Shown here: in pieces, positions 5,942 through 8,087 of the stretch
How positions within the stretch are numbered: position 1 is the stretch's first letter
Layout: every line of letters begins with the position of its first letter
NCBI GenBank assembly: GCA_025928125.1
Contig: JAICKD010000107.1
Span: forward strand, 1-8,087
DNA: 8,087 nucleotides
DNA from: Ktedonobacterales bacterium
GTDB taxonomy: Bacteria; Chloroflexota; Ktedonobacteria; Ktedonobacterales; JADMIN01
Direction of reading: 5' to 3'
Program-made: the position numbers and the translations under genes
The notes under the pieces: generated by a model
Told to the model about the DNA's origin: nothing
Database searches by the model: none
The model's input: only the letters and a program-made list of their open reading frames with translations

Positions 5942-7486
5942 TTATGCGCCGCCACCGGCCCACTGGCTCAGGCGGAACACGACGAACTCGGCGGGCTTCA
6001 CGGGCGCGAGGCCAATGTCGATGAATAACTGGCCTCGGTCGCGCACGTCGGGTGGATTCAGCTCCTCGTCGCACTTGACGAAGAAAGCCTCCTGCGGCGT
6101 CCGGCCAAAGAGCATGCCATCGCGCCACGCGCCCGTCAGAAACGCCTCGACATCACGCTTGACGCGCGCCCACAGATCAGGATCGTTTGGCTCGAAGACG
6201 ACCCATTGCGTGCCACGCTCGATAGACGACTCGACGTAGTTGAAGAGACGGCGGACGTTCACGTAGCGCCAGGCGGGATCGCTGCTCAGGGTGCGCGCGC
6301 CCCAGACCCGTAGGCCACGTCCAGTGAACGAGCGAATGCAGTTCACGCCGATAGGGTTCAGGGTATCCTGCTCGCCCTTGGTAATCATCTGCGCCGCCTC
6401 TAGCGCGCCCCGAATGACCTCGTTGGCGGGGGCTTTATGCACGCCACGCTCGGTATCGCTCCGCGCATAGATGCCAGCGAGATGCCCGCTTGGAGGCACG
6501 GCGAGCGGTCTGCCGTCGGGGCCAGAGACCTTTACCCACGGGTAGTACATCGCCGCGTATTTCGAGTCGTAGTTGGTCTCGGCCTCGCGCCACTTCTTCA
6601 CGTCCTGCGGCGAGAGATCGGGCAGGGGATCGATGATGGCAAAGCGGTTGCCCATGCGCTCGCAGTGCGCGATCATCGCCAGTTGCACCGCCTTGACGCC
6701 GTTCCGGTCCAGAATCTTGGCCTCGTAGGCCGCCATGACATCGGGGCAGGCCACCATCGTCACATCTTCAGCGATTTCCAGCCCTTCGAGGCCGGTGCGC
6801 TCGGTTACATCGCCCATGATCTGTGGCGCCTGCACCTGCGGGAGTGTGGTTGGAGCGGCGGCCTTCAGCACATACGTTCCGGCCTCGGGCGTGCGCTCGG
6901 CCACCGCGCCGTTGGCCTGTGGCTCGGCGATCACGACGAGCTGGCTGGCCTGGTTGATGGTCTCGACCGGGCTTTTGCCCTTCTTGGCGAAGGTGATGTT
7001 GTCGTACGTCTCGGTGACGCCGCCCATGCTCACCTTGAGCGTGAACGTATCGTCAGCGGGCGACTCGCCGCTCGGCGGCGCAACCTCCACCTGGATATCC
7101 TCGCCTGCGCCGCCTTTGGCGGAGACGGTCAGCGCTGGCACCGCCTTCGATGAGCGGCTCGGCAACTGGACCGACGCCCCTTTGCCATCCTCTTTCGCCG
7201 CGACGACGCGCGTCACATAGCAGCGTCCGCCGCCATTGAGGAAGTAGCCATAAACGGCATGTGAAAGATACGCGCCAGGGAGATGCGGATTGCGTCGGCC
7301 ACCCTCTTCGAGGCGGCCAAAGGTATCGACATACTGCGACCAATTGGTGACAAGCACCGGCTTGTTAGCTGGCCCGGCGGGCGCAAAGCCCACGAACGCG
7401 GCGGTGGCTGTTCCCACACCCTCGATTGGGCGTGGCCCGCTATCCACCTCCTGAACATAGACGCCGGGTGAGAGGTACTCAGGCAT
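5942..7486 (-). CDS. Contractile tail sheath protein (eCIS type)
   Basis: A 514-aa sheath subunit, the outer cylinder whose contraction drives the tube forward. The N-terminal arm EYLSPGVYVQEVDSGPRPIE (3-22) and TATAAFVGFAPAGPANKPVL (26-45) are typical of eCIS sheaths. Residues 80-235 hold the variable surface-exposed beta insertion. The conserved core includes DVTMVACPDVMAAYEAKIL (241-259), RFAIIDPLPDLSP, PPSGHLAGIYARSDTERGVH (331-350) and FTGRGLRVWGARTL. The C-terminal module, residues 400-514, contains FLTGAWRDGMLFGRTPQEAF then FFVKCDEELNPPDVRDRGQL and ends in the strand FVVFRLSQWAGGGA, which in this family links neighbouring subunits. Length is within the normal range. ATG 7486 has AAAGGA (7499-7494) with a 7-nt spacer. 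Only one sheath gene is present in the window, unlike Afp and PVC, which have two or three. Confidence 0.97.
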   Translation of the reverse strand: MPEYLSPGVYVQEVDSGPRPIEGVGTATAAFVGFAPAGPANKPVLVTNWSQYVDTFGRLEEGGRRNPHLPGAYLSHAVYGYFLNGGGRCYVTRVVAAKEDGKGASVQLPSRSSKAVPALTVSAKGGAGEDIQVEVAPPSGESPADDTFTLKVSMGGVTETYDNITFAKKGKSPVETINQASQLVVIAEPQANGAVAERTPEAGTYVLKAAAPTTLPQVQAPQIMGDVTERTGLEGLEIAEDVTMVACPDVMAAYEAKILDRNGVKAVQLAMIAHCERMGNRFAIIDPLPDLSPQDVKKWREAETNYDSKYAAMYYPWVKVSGPDGRPLAVPPSGHLAGIYARSDTERGVHKAPANEVIRGALEAAQMITKGEQDTLNPIGVNCIRSFTGRGLRVWGARTLSSDPAWRYVNVRRLFNYVESSIERGTQWVVFEPNDPDLWARVKRDVEAFLTGAWRDGMLFGRTPQEAFFVKCDEELNPPDVRDRGQLFIDIGLAPVKPAEFVVFRLSQWAGGGA

Positions 7487-7759
7487 GTGCGGATCCTTTC
7501 GATGTGCTGATGCGTTCTGTTGGGTTCGTTGCCAGATACCGGCGGTTTGCGGCTAACTGTGGGGGTACGCTCTGGAACGGCCAGCTACCCGATGATCGCA
7601 GGGCTAGCGCATTACGCTCCTTGGCTGTTTACGACGCAGGCGGAAGGCCCGAAGTCACACAATCACACTGTGTTTCATGTCACAACACTGGGCGCCGCCC
7701 CGGCATGCCTCCCTCCCCACCTACGATGTGATGTACGACGCTACGTCACGGTTCAGGTG
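7487..7759. other. Leader between the DUF4255-type gene and sheath
   Basis: This 273-nt stretch lies upstream of the sheath on the minus strand, and I find no protein gene of convincing length in it. It contains three direct TGTGA pentamers (plus-strand TCACA at 7655, 7663 and 7680), an ACACAGTGT palindrome between them, and a purine-rich GGGGAGGGAGG tract just before an 8-codon frame (7706-7680). It is the most likely place for a promoter or regulator site driving the sheath-tube block, but no clean -35/-10 pair is visible. Confidence 0.45.
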
Positions 7760-8087
7760 TCATTCGAGGATGATGTCGTACGATGCGGCGGGTACGCTCA
7801 GCGTGACTGTGCGCGCCTTCCCTCCCGGTGGCGTTACCCGCACGCGCAAGGCGCCCCGCGCAACCGCTGAGAGGCGATACTGTCCCAGATGATTCGTCAA
7901 CGCCGACTCACGGGCGCTGCCTTCGACCAGCAAACTCGCGCCCGCGACCAGTTCGCCTGCCTTGCCACGCACGACGCCGCCAATATCAGTCGTGGAGTCG
8001 CCCTCCACTGTTTCGTCCGCCGTGCGGCGATAGCGAATGGTGCGCGTCAGCACCAGCGGCGACCGCACGATGACATCGAGATCGAGC
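7760..8087 (-). CDS. C-terminal part of a DUF4255/Pvc16-like protein with CarboxypepD_reg-type domain (5' end cut)
   Basis: The frame is open to the right edge, giving 108 residues; an internal GTG at 8068 is probably not the real start. The visible part begins LDLDVIVRSPLVLTRTIRYR, which fits the end of a DUF4255 (Pvc16_N) domain, the tail-terminator family that caps the tube and sheath and normally precedes the sheath gene in eCIS loci. From residue 34 it reads DIGGVVRGKAGELVAGASLL, then TNHLGQYRLSAVARGALRVR and a final TVTLSVPAASYDIILE: this is a carboxypeptidase-regulatory-like (transthyretin-type) beta sandwich. Such domains fused to DUF4255 probably provide interaction surface. The DUF4255 call rests on a short segment and on gene position; the beta domain is clearer. 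The stop is TGA at 7762-7760. Confidence 0.72.
   Translation of the reverse strand, partial: LDLDVIVRSPLVLTRTIRYRRTADETVEGDSTTDIGGVVRGKAGELVAGASLLVEGSARESALTNHLGQYRLSAVARGALRVRVTPPGGKARTVTLSVPAASYDIILE

Noticed and set aside
6437..7153. A 238-codon plus-strand frame within the sheath region
   Set aside because: It is antisense to the sheath, with a His/Arg/Gly-rich composition typical of shadow frames.
7733..7781. Inverted repeat GTACGAC/GTCGTAC across the stop of the terminator-like gene
   Set aside because: It has only 7 bp per arm with a 35-nt loop and cannot be extended, so it is weak and probably chance.
1..8087. CRISPR array, tRNA, insertion sequence or phage attachment site
   Set aside because: I saw no regularly spaced repeats, no cloverleaf-like sequence, and no transposase or integrase segments in any frame.

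Overview
The window is a stretch of an extracellular contractile injection system (eCIS) locus, the tailocin-like family that includes Afp, PVC and MAC. All eight genes I support lie on the minus strand, so the transcript reads from position 8087 down to position 1. Both ends of the window cut a gene. I see no tRNA, rRNA, CRISPR array, transposase or phage integration, replication or lysis gene. The base composition is GC-rich. Dispersed-looking palindromes and a C-rich hairpin sit between the genes, and there is only one sheath gene. This layout suggests an environmental, non-enterobacterial host. Chloroflexota (for example a Ktedonobacteria-like lineage) is my guess, but it rests on general impression and not on any marker gene.

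Layout in transcription order: (1) 8087-7760, the C-terminal end of a protein with a carboxypeptidase-regulatory-like beta domain, probably the Pvc16/DUF4255 tail-terminator family; (2) a 273-nt leader; (3) 7486-5942, contractile sheath; (4) a 196-nt spacer with a palindrome; (5) 5745-5305, tube protein 1; (6) a 77-87-nt spacer with a C-rich hairpin; (7) 5217-4849, a 122-aa protein with a CxxC, possibly a tail-assembly factor; (8) 4856-4665, a 63-aa helical protein overlapping it by 8 nt; (9) 4661-4239, tube protein 2; (10) a 136-nt spacer carrying a second copy of the palindrome; (11) 4102-2219, a long disordered protein with an eCIS-core (DUF4157) HELTH motif; (12) 2190-1531, an Afp7-like baseplate protein ending in LysM; (13) 1538 to the left edge, a VgrG/Afp8-like spike.

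Together these encode the tail terminator, sheath, inner tube, tube-baseplate adaptor, inner-baseplate LysM protein and central spike, plus the DUF4157 protein characteristic of eCIS loci. The gp25-like, PAAR, gp6/gp7-like, tape-measure and AAA+ ATPase genes expected for a full particle are not in the window. They would most naturally lie to the left of position 1. The least conventional parts are the DUF4157 protein, whose last 24 residues resemble a segment of the separate 63-aa protein, the CxxC protein, and the three hairpins placed between structural genes.
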